Of a DNA stretch of 22,772 nucleotides, positions 9,691 to 20,500 are shown piece after piece. The notes under the pieces were generated by a model that was given only the letters and a program-made list of their open reading frames with translations, had not been told where the DNA came from and did not search any database. Source of the stretch: Chlorokybus atmophyticus (taxonomy: Eukaryota > Streptophyta > Chlorokybophyceae > Chlorokybales > Chlorokybaceae); contig RHPI01002048.1 in assembly GCA_009103225.1 (NCBI GenBank), forward strand, positions 520,699-543,470, given 5' to 3'. A program made the translations under genes and the position numbers. How positions within the stretch are numbered: the stretch's first letter is position 1; the number at the start of each line of letters is the position of its first letter.

Positions 9691-10560
9691 GCTGGACGCA
9701 GCGCGTGGGGAGGGGCCAGGGGAGGGAGAAACCCTAGCCCTGCTGCTGGCGTTTCTTGCGGCGCCGCCCGCAGAAGCCCAGGGCAGGAGGCGGAAGTGCA
9801 TGCCGGGCGGCCGGCTGCTGCATGGGCAAGCCACCGCCGCCTGCACGACCTCCCCTTGCCCCCGCGGGAGGCGCAGGTTGCCGGGAGCAGCCGCCGCCGC
9901 CCCAGCCTTCCCGCAGGACTGCACGGTCAGCAACGGCGCACTTCCGCACGCCTCAATACCTCCTCCGCCTAGGCACAACCCAGACGCCCACATGCAGAGC
10001 AAACGCAAACCCTCCCACCCCTAAACCCGAAACCCTCCCCCCTCCCCCTCCCCCGCCGCCGCCCCCGCCGCCGCCGCTGATCTTCCCGCCAATATTCCGT
10101 TCGAAACGTCAGCAGCAACGTCACGGTCAATTACGTAAGTTACGTAAAGATACGGTACCTTCATTAACTTACGTGATTGCCCCGGACCTACAGGCGCGTG
10201 CAATAAGATGATCTTGTTGCACGCGCCGAGCCTTCTGGTAACTCACAAAATAAGTGCGTACGAAGTCAACGATATGATCACAGGAGATCGCTCGTGCTTC
10301 GCTCGTGCATTGTACCAGGCGTGAGTGTGCCAAGTGGCGCCGCGCTGGGCCACACTTCGCGGTGGGCGGGCGAGGAGTAGGAGCAGGAGCACGAGGAGGA
10401 CGAGGAGGAGGCGGCGCGTGAGGAGGCGGATTGGGCGGATTGGGCGTCAAGAAGGGCAATCGGTGTAGGCGGTCATTTTTCATCGGTTGAGCTGCAAGGT
10501 GGGTGTTGGCGGGGCAGGGCGGGAAAGGGGCCAGGTAGCTAGCCTGCCCTGGCCACGGCT
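9691..10560. promoter_or_regulatory. Divergent promoter region between PCO and the DnaJ-type zinc-finger gene
   Basis: About 870 bp separate the two start codons, which face away from each other. The PCO-proximal half is GC-rich, with a C-rich CCTCCCC/CCGCCG tract at about 10028-10078. A motif cluster follows: ACGTCA at 10106 and again near 10118, two copies of the palindrome TTACGTAA (10131-10138 and 10140-10147), and TTACGTGA (10169-10176). A hairpin lies at 10193-10227, and a purine-rich GAGGAG tract at about 10371-10440 precedes the plus-strand gene. ACGT cores are the classic plant bZIP target; regulation by bZIP factors is inference. Confidence 0.5.
10193..10227. repeat. Hairpin with perfect 11-bp GC-rich arms
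   Basis: GGCGCGTGCAA (10193-10203) and TTGCACGCGCC (10217-10227) are exact complements. The 13-nt loop itself contains a near-palindrome (AAGATGATCTT). It sits in the PCO / zinc-finger divergent promoter, just beyond the ACGT-core cluster. Confidence 0.65.
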
Positions 10561-11827
10561 ATGGCTGCGACAGGAGCGGCGCTGGCATTGCCGTCGGCGT
10601 CGATGGCGTTGGCGTCCTCTTCCTCCTGCTCTGCATTGGTTGCTAGGAGCGCGCCTGCATCTTCGTCGTCCTCCTCCTGCTCCTCGTCGGCGAGGTCGCC
10701 CTGCAGTTGCAGTGCTGGCTCGTGGGGCTTCCCCAGAGGTGGCGTTGGGGGCAAGCAGGACAATTGGCTGAGCCGGGTGAAGTGGGTGGTGAAGACGCAG
10801 CAGCGACCACCCGCAGAGGGCAAGTACGGGCCCTGGATGGGAGTCACCTCCGTGCCCATCCCCCCTATGGAGCTGCACGACGGCGGCAGTGGCGACGACG
10901 GGGACGACGGCGACGACGGGGACGTCTTTGGTCGCAGGCGGGACAATTGCATTACCTGCAGCGGATCGGTAAGTGAGCTGCAACATTGATGTTACAGTGT
11001 CACTGGCAAGCCGGCTCCGTCTGGTTTCCCAGTTGTACGGTCTCAGTGCTTCTTGCCGATACTGTCGGCAGTTGAAGTGAGCTTGTTGTTGAGAGGCTTA
11101 CTGGCTTGCCATGTGCAGGGTGTGATCAAATGCTACTGGTGCGGGACCACCGACGGCCGGCTGTGGATCTGGAACCCGTTGGCGATGGGACTGGTGTATG
11201 AAGCTTTTGGTGTGATACCCTTGCGCTTTGAGCGAGTGCGCTGCACCAAATGCAAAGGCCACGCTGTGCTCCCCTGCCCCTCATGCAATCCAGTACGTTG
11301 CGCTGTTGAGCAATCAGTAATCATGGTTTCAACGATCAACCAGGAGTGTTGTCTCATCACTACCGGACTGTAGCGAACCTGTTCTGGGAGTCTCACCAAC
11401 ACAACTTGCTGTTCAATTGTGCAGGTTGAAGTAAACAACTCCTCTGGTCAGTCCTCTGCAAAGTCTCGCCGCCGGTCCCGCTGGACTCGCGTGCAAACGT
11501 CCGGGTTCTTCCTGTGGCGCCTGCTGTTTCATCGCCAAGGCTACAAGGGTAAGAGTCTTGCTGTAGTGACTGAGGTGGTAGTTGGCTCGCTGGCCATTGG
11601 CTTATTAAGTGTTGACTAATGTTTCCTAGGTTTGGTTTTGCTTACACTCCAACTGTTCTGTTGAAACTCGTTCAGGCTTACGAGGCCTGACGCTGTCTCG
11701 TCAAGCGCTTCGAGCTGGTCAGGCTAAGGCACTCAGTGGCAATCTGCAAGGACAAATGCGTGGTCTGGCTACAATGGAGAGGAGAGCTACTGCGGCATTT
11801 GCAAGGTCAGGACTTGCAGGGTTGTGA
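10561..11827 (+). CDS. DnaJ-type (Cys-rich) zinc-finger protein, probably plastid-targeted
   Basis: Exons 10561-10968, 11119-11292, 11425-11548 and 11676-11827 join in phase and give 285 aa. The first ~55 residues are rich in Ser and Ala, contain Arg but no acid, and look like a chloroplast transit peptide. Next come WLSRVKWVVKTQ, a Gly/Asp-repeat acidic linker (GDDGDDGDDGD), and two equal Cys-x2-Cys-x7-Cys-x2-Cys units: CITCSGSGVIKCYWC (C130, C133, C141, C144) and CTKCKGHAVLPCPSC (C178, C181, C189, C192). These are CxxCxGxG-style half-sites as in the DnaJ Cys-rich domain, BSD2 and related plastid chaperone-like proteins, which bind two zinc ions and act on thiols or unfolded proteins. There is no J domain. 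The segment between the units (GRLWIWNPLAMGLVYEAFGV) is unusual, and the C-terminal ~90 residues are basic and then helical. The family is probable; the specific orthologue is not identified. Confidence 0.75.
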
Positions 11828-12888
11828 ACCACCTTTCCGTGCGCTGTGTGGTGACATTATTCGTGTTTGTGGTTTGTTCATTGATGCTAATTCCAAAATA
11901 GTGTGCGTCATCCAGGAGGGAGCGATGGTGGCCGATCAAACTTCTGCTGAGCGGGACGGGATTGTAAGGCTGGTGTGCTTTAGGGTGGATGTAGTCAGGG
12001 ATAGCTAGAATGTAATGAAAAGAACTGATCACCTAGTAAGTGGTATAGGGCTTATATTTGTTGCTGCCATGGATTACTAGTCGTTGGTCTGGGTGTATGT
12101 AAAATCAAAGAATTTACTGGAACAATGCACTCGTGCCTACTGACCTGGATGATTGACTTAAATGTTAGCTTCAAGCAGTTTGCACACTCTCACATGGTGT
12201 GTAACATTCGCATCTGATCATGTCCTCGGGTAGTTCTTTTATGTGCGGCAATTGGATGGCACTATGCAACCAGTGCAGCAGCATCAGTGCCAACAGGTCA
12301 CGTATAATATGTGGATTCATCCATCTTGCTTTTGAAACGTCATATTACCATCTGCGCAGCTATCATGTGCATCCATGCCATTGCGCAACACAACTTAACG
12401 TAAATTGGTTGATAGCTTTGAAGTTGTTGCTGCGAGTAAAATTGTGTGAGTATATGCTGAATGGTGTGTTTGTCACAACAGCAAGTTGTTCAACAATAAA
12501 AGGTATGTAAGTAGGTTTGTTACGTAATGCTGGTTATCATAGTGCATATGCATGTATACTAGCTAGAAGATTCTCATCAAAGTTGTTTGTTGAACAAAGT
12601 GTTGTTTCCATGATCTCATGCGTGTTTACCAATTGGTGCAGTCCAGCACAGCAAGCGTCACCACGAGCCAAATCAAAGCGCACGCGCATGAGGCTCAGAC
12701 CAACGATGCTTGCGCAACAGGAAACAGTTCTTAGAGACAGGCACTCGGGTAAGGCAACACGAAACAGTTCTCAGGGGATCTCAACACAGTACCGACTCAC
12801 AGATGTCCGTCCGAGTCCAGTGCCGCATGAAGTCTAAATTGCAACCGTGACTGGGGCGGTGTGGCAGGCGCAGGCGCAGGCGGCGGCG
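11828..12888. other. Intergenic stretch between the zinc-finger gene and PTRE1
   Basis: Contains the 3' UTR of the upstream gene and presumably the promoter of the downstream one (both on the plus strand). Open frames at 12220-12510 and 12517-12837 have no recognisable domain and composition like the surrounding non-coding DNA. GC rises sharply from about 12840, just before the PTRE1 start. I see nothing else. Confidence 0.5.
11963..11967 (+). promoter_or_regulatory. Candidate poly(A) signal TGTAA for the DnaJ-type zinc-finger gene
   Basis: TGTAA lies 136 nt after the stop codon at 11827; a second copy is at 12011-12015. Either could set the 3' end. Short motif, so tentative. Confidence 0.35.
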
Positions 12889-13042
12889 ATGGCGTCGGCA
12901 GAGACGGTGCTGGCGATTGTGCGGGCAGCGAGGCCGACTTTCAAGAGCCGGCAAGACCGCGTGGCGTTCGCCGTGCACGCCGTCTTCTTGGCGAACGGCT
13001 ACCGCCTGCTTGCCACAGGACCTGCTGCAGAGGAACCTGCAG

Positions 13043-13078
<36 letters not shown>

Positions 13079-14663
13079 GCATATATGTGTTCGTGCATGG
13101 TCTCTCTCCTCTGTTTGAAACTAGGCTGTATGCATGCACAAGTTGCAGTGAGTACATGGTGTTACGTGCGCTTCTGTAAGCCTTAGCTGAGTGCACGCAG
13201 CTACCTAGGTAATTTTTTTGTTGGTTAACACCAGTTTGCATGGCAACCCATCGTTTTCTTCAGCCACTAGGGTTAGCTTGCATGCTGACTGGGAACAGAG
13301 GGAAAGAGGGGCGAGGTTCTTGGTGATGAGCTCAGTGTTTAGTGGTTACAAGCTCACCAGCACGTGCTGATTGACAAGGCTTGCCCTCAGCATGTCAACC
13401 GCAAACAAGCGCAACCGTACACGTGCATGTTTTGACGTTACAACTGTGCATACAGATGCTGCAGCGGTTGACAAGAGCAAGCCTGAAGTCGGCCTTGATG
13501 GCTGGAACGAGGTCGCCAACATGTACACATTTCTCTATGGCACTGACAACGGCAAGGGCGTTCAGGTACTTTGCCGCTGGGTTCCATGTATGGTCTTCTT
13601 TGTGCGAACTGTACTTCGCAGCTAGCATGCATGCTGTCAATGCCAAGAACATGCGGTTGGATTATTACACATAGAAGGCTTCCTTGTCTTGCAGGTCAGC
13701 ATCGACCCCATTATGGACACGCTTGAAGTCACAGCCGTGCCCGTTCCTGCGACAAAGGGGCAAGAACCAGTGTCTGTAAGCTTGAAGGTTGAGGACTTCA
13801 CCACGGACCAGGAGGACACCATCGAGGGCTATCGTGACTACGCTTCGGTGTACAAACATTTGCGCCAGCTGGTAGAGACTGTGCAACACGACATCATTGA
13901 CAAGCTGTCGGCGCCCCGCGATGATGCCCAGAAGCAAGCTGAGCGCGCAAATACAGAGAGTCCCTTACTGGATCGCAGAGTGCGATTACCATCAGGTGCA
14001 ACAGGTGCGTGCTCATTTGGTAACTACTCCCGATCTTTAGCTTCGTGCAAGCTGACTGCAGCTAGCTTAACCTGACATCAATGGCGTTCTGCATACACCT
14101 GTGAGTGTATTAAGCAAGATACACTAAAAGCTACACTAAAAGCGTTTTGTTTGCTTGCAGCACAGCAACGGCCTTATGAAGCAGAGTTACGGGAAGAACA
14201 GAGGTCAATGCGCGGCTCTTGCAAAAGCGTCTGTGATTTCGACCTCATTGTGTTGTGGCTGTTGCGCTACTGTGACTGAGTACGCATTTTTCATTTCAGA
14301 CCTCTGCGTGATCAGTATTACGGTGTGCCAGAACTTGGCACGAGTGACTTGCTACCGTCTGGCATACCGCAGACACTGGGCTCGCCTTTCGGCGCACCGA
14401 TGCCCGGTTTTGGAGGCTTTGATGCCGGTGGAAGCTTGATGGGGCCCAACCATCCAGCATTTTCCGGCGGCGTGCCAGCTCCTGGCTACGGCGTGCCAAT
14501 GCCTGGGGTGCCTCCTGGTGCGAGGTTTGATCCCTTCGGACCAGCTGGCATTCCCGGCTTTGAGCCTGGACGCTTTGGTGATGGCGGGGGCCCTCGTGGC
14601 CGCGGCCGTGGCGTGCATCCTGATATTGGCCCACCGCCTGGCGGCAGGGACTTTTACATGTAA
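12889..14663 (+). CDS. PTRE1: PI31-like proteasome regulator (PTRE1/PSMF1 family)
   Basis: Adaptor that binds the 20S proteasome and modulates its activity and assembly; in Arabidopsis (PTRE1) it links auxin to proteasome activity. Exons 12889-13042, 13456-13565, 13695-14004, 14161-14203 and 14300-14663 join in phase, 326 aa. The N-terminal FP-type domain is seen as TVLAIVRAARPTF, RVAFAVHAVFLANGYRL, VGLDGWNEV, TFLYG and LRQLVETVQHDIIDKL. The Gly/Pro-rich C-terminal half carries the family signature VPPGARFDPFGPAGIPGFEP and GPPPGGRDFYM. The last three residues FYM fit the HbYX (hydrophobic-Tyr-any) motif that docks in proteasome alpha-ring pockets. Exon 2 might instead start at 13465, three codons later, as two acceptors lie 9 nt apart. 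An in-frame ATG at 12847 could extend the N terminus by 14 residues. Intron 1 begins inside a GTGTAT microsatellite. Confidence 0.93.
13045..13074. repeat. (GTGTAT)5 microsatellite at the start of PTRE1 intron 1
   Basis: Five perfect tandem GTGTAT hexamers begin 2 nt after the exon 1 / intron 1 junction and decay into ATGTGCATATATGTG. The repeat supplies several extra GT dinucleotides right beside the true donor. Confidence 0.85.
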
Positions 14664-14778
14664 CAGTGAGTGAGTTCATGGCGGTTGACAATCACATGCA
14701 CCCGTGCAATGCATGGCACTTCGCAATGCTGTTGCATCATGCATCCTGTGTTGCCATCCACATCTGCAAGCAGCTAAC

Positions 14779-14783
14779 TGTAA
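14779..14783 (+). promoter_or_regulatory. Candidate poly(A) signal TGTAA for PTRE1
   Basis: TGTAA lies 116 nt after the stop codon. Another copy overlaps the stop itself (14659-14663), which would be too early, and a third is at 15151-15155 in a T/G-rich stretch. Confidence 0.35.
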
Positions 14784-15482
14784 CGCAAGATGCATGCAGG
14801 TGTGCTCAGTTCCAGCACGCAGTTGCGTGCAGACTAACGCGCCAGCGTGCTTCATTGACCAGTGCATCTCAGCATGCGCTCAGAATGACATCCAAGCAGC
14901 ATGTGCGTTCTGAGGCGGCCGCAATGGCTTTTCTCTTACTCTCACATGTGGCACGCTATTGCTGACTCGTGAACGGTTAGCAATTGTACAAAAAGCAGTT
15001 TTGCGCAGCAGTTGTGTTCAGTTCGCCAGTAGCATGTGTTGTGGTTGCCTCGCTAGTGTTTAGAAGGGTAGGGTGCAGTTTTAGTGTACAGCCAAGTTGT
15101 CCTGTTTGGAAGAGTTTTGGCTCGGTCTAGCATTGCATAGGCATTGACGCTGTAACTACGATTGATGTTTGTCTGCCAATTCAAGTATTTGCGCTCAGCA
15201 TCAGAAGCGGTGTGCGACTGCAGCTGGTTGGAAGTTGCTTTCCGCAGAAGCTAGTTTCCACCCAAGTTTACATGTTGTACTGGCCAATTGCGCTGAGAGT
15301 AAGACATGACACGCCATAAACGGAAAAGTGCATGCCAAGACTCAATCTCTTTTGCTGTTGCTGGGTGGATGAGTTTTGCACGAGTACAAAATTATCATAC
15401 ATAATGTACTCTGCAAGCAGTAACATGGAGTTCTGTTGCTGTATGTACAAATGTACATGTAAAGCAATAATCATGTACATGG

Positions 15483-15529
15483 TGTGTGCAACATGTTGTG
15501 CACAATCACAACACAACATGTTGCACACA
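15483..15529. repeat. Hairpin with perfect 18-bp arms
   Basis: TGTGTGCAACATGTTGTG (15483-15500) and its exact complement (15512-15529) flank an 11-nt loop. Just upstream, several ATGTACAT words form weaker overlapping palindromes (about 15441-15480). The whole 90-bp patch is self-complementary to an unusual degree. Confidence 0.75.
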
Positions 15530-17542
15530 ATCAATGCGGTGTAGGATCATATATGCATTCCACATTCTCTTGCACGCTCACACGCAGTCAGCCAGCGCCC
15601 GTGTTGGCAGGTATCTCTTGCATGCTTGCATGTCTAACGGGGCGGGCTAGCAGTAGCATAGCGTAGCAAGCAGCCATAGTACCGGCCCGGTGGTGAGTTA
15701 CATGCAATGAATTGTGAATGCTTGTTGTGGTGCATATGGTACAGCAATGGGGCCATTAGAGCAATACAATACACAGCACCAGCATTTCATTAAGCAGCAC
15801 AAGGCAGCGAGACAAAGGCTAGCCTAGCACGACTAGGGGGCTGGACCTATGTGCTCGCTATGTGCGTGTAATGGCAACCAAGGATGGTAAGGAGTTGTAG
15901 CAGCAGCAGCGCAGCTACTTGCACAGCACGGGAGAGGTGCATGTCATTCACATTGTCCGCACACCATGCATGTATTGTGACGGCCTCTTTGTTTGCTTGC
16001 TTTACTCTTGTTGGCTTGTAAGCTTGTGTAAACTTGTATACGGTATAAGTCAATTAACAATCATGCACAGCCGTGCAATGCGTTGTGTTAAGTGCAGCAA
16101 CACCTCACGCCGTGCACAGTCTGCACATGCAGCAAACTCAAGGCAAGCAGACACCTAATTATACACACACCCCACCCCCGTATGTGCACGGATTGCATGT
16201 ATGGAACATGACTTATACCCTACGCATGCTGGCACAGCAGCTTATATCCAAGAAACTGCTCCATACATGCTTTTCACAATGCCAAACGTGCAAGCACGGT
16301 TGGCAGCACACTTTCAGACTCAAACGCAACCACCACGTGTTTGGGAGAGCCCGTTGCAGAGTCTTGTCTTCTAAGCACGCAAAGCTCACTACCTAGTGAG
16401 AGGGTTGCACGGTGCGTTTTTGATTGATGGTTGAGGGTTGTTGTGAGCAGATTCAAAAGATAAGTAGTTAGCTGAATGGAAAACTTCGCTGCTGCTTACC
16501 CACTAGGTAAGCTATCTCAATACAACTTGCCGACTTGCCACCGCGGTGAACACCCAGCAGAGACGTATGACTTTCGGCCAAGGGGCATAGCTCACCTAGC
16601 TTACCTACGCTACCTCTACCCTATGTGCGTGCGTGTGTACAGAAAATGCAAGTGATGTATGTACGATGCTGTAGAGGTAGGCAAAGGCATTGACTGAGAT
16701 GCGAGAGAGAAAGAAAGGGGACAACCTGCAGGAGGAGGGATGTGGTACTGTTGTTGTTTAATCGTTTCTGGCCGGCCTATGCATATGCAAAACCGATCAG
16801 TTAACTAAATCGCGGCATGCGCCAACGCACAACCAGATAGTATGTACACAACAGGGCTGGGGCTGACGGTGTAGGTTGGGGCAGCAACAATGCTAGAGTT
16901 AAACAGCAAGGCATATACAGCGACAACACAACAAAGGCAATGGCGTGCTGGGGCCCACAGCATGCATATGTACTTGTCATAAGTCGTAAGGCGTAACCAA
17001 AATGCATGCATTGTGGGTACGCAACCACCTTGCATGCAGAACTGCGCGAACGGCCTACAGTGCCATTATTGAAGGCTGGTGATAAAAGCACACCAAACAC
17101 AGATTGCACAAGCTTTGGCACACCAGTCATGTATGCAATGCGGCGAGTGCAAAGTCTAGAAGCAGACGAACGTTTTCAGTTTCTGAGCCATGTCAATGAA
17201 AGTTCAAGCAGCATCCACATGCTGAACGCAGCCCACAGGTTGACCGAAGTTGTATGGCATTGTCCTTGGCGTAACCGCAGCACGCCATTGAAGCATTCAG
17301 GATAACAACGAGTTGTTATTCCCAACCGAAGCACACAAAGTGCTACCTGCAGTGTCAGCACAAACACTATCAGTTACGCATGAGGCTACAGCGACAGCTT
17401 CGACTACAGCACTGGGTACCTGAAATTTGACAATGCGAGGGCAACCGCTCTGGACACAAGCGCCACTGAGCAGCACATACACATTCATTCCAGCAAACCC
17501 AGCTGCTTGGACTCCTGGCTTGTTGATAGCTACCAAAGCCCA

Positions 17543-20500
17543 CTACTGGCCCCCTTCCTTGAATTCCCCAACGAGCCATGTGCGGCAGTCGTCAGCTGTG
17601 CCGGATGGGTGGGCAAGCTGCCAGCGCAGCTGCTGGTCCATGACTTGACCCAGCTTCTGCCCCTGCAGCTTCAGCAGCTGCATCACGGCCTTGCCGTCCA
17701 GAAGGGGCTTGATGTTCCAAACGCCCTCAAGACCTGTAAAAAGAGAGATCACCAACGCACACAGGTGACAGTGGCAGAGTCAGGAGCTTGCTCCCCGCGC
17801 ACACAACTGCCTGCATGTCTGCACGTGTGTGCGCCAGCATTTGTGCATGTGGATGTGTCAGAACGTGTTTGTGCACAGCAACGGCATGTCTATGGGAAAG
17901 CATGCATGTCCACGCACAAACATAGGTTGACATGCGATGGGAATGTTCATGAACGCATTCCCTGGGCAATACTAATGTTAGCACGCAGTTCAACGCACAG
18001 ACACAAACACCAGCCAACCACGCACTACCAAGCACAAGCCTCAACGTTGCACTTCTTACCCAGGCCAACCACGGCAGCTTCCACATTTCTGTAGACATCA
18101 GCTCTCACGGCATCTCTGCTTGTCTCCTGCTTAACATTTTCATCCGCCTCTTCGCCCTCGGCACCCAACGCGCGTGCCGCAGGGGAGTCTAGCAGCAGCG
18201 ATAAAAGCAGCGCACCTCGCCAGAGCTCTTTGGTTTGGCGCAGAAGCAGCCCTGTGAGACACTGATCATGAGGACATACGGGCAACAAAGCAGGCTTCGA
18301 CAGGCTGGATCAAGTAAAACCGAGCCAATACCTGCTTCAACACGGATGTTGTCAACAGCTGGTGCATCAGTACTCCCGTTCTGCACGAGAAGTGTCACTG
18401 TAAGCACCAAACTCCATATGGGTTTCAACCATTCGGATGTGATGTTTCCTTTTCTAAGTAGGCTTGATGAGCATACCTCTGCAGTGGAGCGAAGCCTCGG
18501 TAGAAGCTGCGCAAAGTGTACTGCCGCTGTGTGGAGAGCCACAACATTCTCCGCATCCTTTGCCTGCGGTAAAATTGCTCGTGAGTCTTGTCAACATAGT
18601 AGTCATCCATGTGAGCGCTGGAGGACAACAGGTAGTTGCGTACTCACTTTTAGCTTCAATGACTCACGTATGATATGTGTTGATGCCGCTACAGGCTTCT
18701 TCTTCGCGGTGCCCACAGTGGACGCCAGCAACGGCAGAAGCAGCGCAGCATACCGGCAAAGCCTCACGTCCTCACTCTGCACAACAATTTTGACTCTACA
18801 AAGCTGCAATAAGATTAACGCCTTAAGCAGGCCAATTGCATTTTGGCTAGAACAGAGTAATACTACTTTTCACACCGCACCAAAGTAGCTGCAATAAGAT
18901 TAACGCCTGAAGCAGGCCAATTGCATTTTGGCAAGAACAGAGTAATACTGCTACTTTTCACACCGCACCAAGTTAAATTAAAGTTGACTGATTGCCGTGT
19001 GCACATACCGGTATTGGGTGCTGTGCTGCCTGCAGCAAAGCTTCCAACTCAGCAAACACAAACTTGCCGCACCTGCACTTAAAGGAAAATGCGTCTAATT
19101 AATCAAGCGGCAGCCCACTTGTGGCGTTGCACAACCAATGCCGCAGTCAATGTCACATGCTGTGCTAACGTCGCGTGACACATGCTGCGAGCTAATAGCT
19201 CACCTTTCAAATCCCTTCACTACCCGGGTATCAACATCGCTTGGCAATGCAAAGATGATCGACCAGAGCCCTAGTCTATGCACGTTGGTCAATGCATCGT
19301 TGATGGGGCCCTTAAGCATAGAATCCACCTGTGTGAATGTTGCTTAGCACGCAGAAACACCATGCGCACGCATGCAACACAATGGCGTGCAGTGAGCTTA
19401 CCTCAACACCAATACGCTCCCGGCTAATCTTCTGGCTCAAAGCCGCATGCACTTTGGAGCTCGCAGCGGCCTCCATGAGGTCCGCATCAAGTGTGAAAGC
19501 AAAGCGGGCGCCTAGACACATGCACATGCACAATGATATGAGCATGTCTCTCATTCGAATGTCTTGCAATCGAGTATGGGCCTTACCAAAGCGCAGCGCT
19601 CTCAACACTCTCAAAGGGTCGTCGAGGAACGTTTCCTGTGGCGGCAACGGCGTGCGTATGATACCACGCCTGAGGTCGTCCACACCTACATTGCATTGGC
19701 AACCATACTCAACTTATACTTTCATTCTTCGTGTTGAATGTGCTTACATCCACCCACATCCATACCTTTTCCAGTGAGGTCTTCAACAGCTCCTGTGCTG
19801 ATGTTGTAGAAAAGACTGCACATGCCAGCCATTAACGAATGCAACCGAGAAAACCGAAACAACTATGCCCTCATCAACATTGTGCAAGTGCAGTTGTCTC
19901 CTGCTAGTTACCTGTTGATGGTGAGATCTCTGCGCAAAGCGTCCTGCTCAGGTGTACCAAAGTCCTATACAAGCATGCATGTAGATTTGATTAGGTTGCT
20001 GGCGCCGACAAGAGCCTTATTGGAAGCTCACAATCACGCACCATCTGCGGTATGCGGCTGTCTTGCGCATACGTCTCTGACCTGAGGTTGACCAAGTCTA
20101 TCCACTCCTCATTCACTCGGATGACAGCTGTCTCCAAGTGCTTCGATTGCTCCGGATTGCTGCATGCAGTGTTTGCTGTTATGTTGCCATCAGACTGCAA
20201 CGTTATACACACATCAGCTGCATATGGACAACACTTTGATACAAAGATACTGTGGCACCAATACCTGAGCACGACACCGAGTCTGTGGGTTTTCATGCCT
20301 TTCAGCGTCAAGTATTCGTTCACTTTCTCCCCAAACTCCCGACCAAGCATGTCGTCCAGCGCAATGTCAATGTCGTGGCTCTCCCGCCCGAGCAACTGCA
20401 CACACCAACAAACTCATATATGACATCCTGCATTCATCACTCGAAGTCCTGCCACTGCAACACAAGGAGAATGCAATAGCTACATGAAAGACACAGACCT

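Larger units (their letters stand above)
14664..17542. other. Gene-poor stretch between the convergent PTRE1 and CCA-enzyme genes
   Basis: About 2.9 kb flanked by the 3' ends of two convergent genes. It has many TGCA/GCATGC words, a hairpin at 15483-15529 and purine-rich patches (about 16700-16740). None of the open frames here (for example 15919-16158, 16073-16396, 17006-17305 plus; 16801-17130 minus) shows a domain or splice-consistent partners. No RNA gene was recognised. Confidence 0.55.

Noticed and set aside
10097-10110. GTTCGAAACG as a tRNA T-loop (B box).
   Set aside because: No A box or cloverleaf around it.
9756-10211. 151-codon plus-strand ORF with a polyproline run.
   Set aside because: Low-complexity C-rich DNA upstream of PCO; no domain, and the proline run is explained by the CCTCCC/CCGCCG tract.
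10480-10986. 168- and 137-codon minus-strand ORFs.
   Set aside because: Antisense to exon 1 of the zinc-finger gene, whose plus frame continues through correctly phased exons with paired cysteines.
14155-14439. 94-codon frame crossing PTRE1 exons 4 and 5.
   Set aside because: Wrong frame read through the intron; the spliced frame matches PI31.
7724-14663. Functional cluster of the oxygen-sensing N-degron enzyme (PCO) with a proteasome regulator (PTRE1).
   Set aside because: Both touch protein turnover, but they are on opposite strands and separated by an unrelated gene; neighbours in such genomes are usually random.
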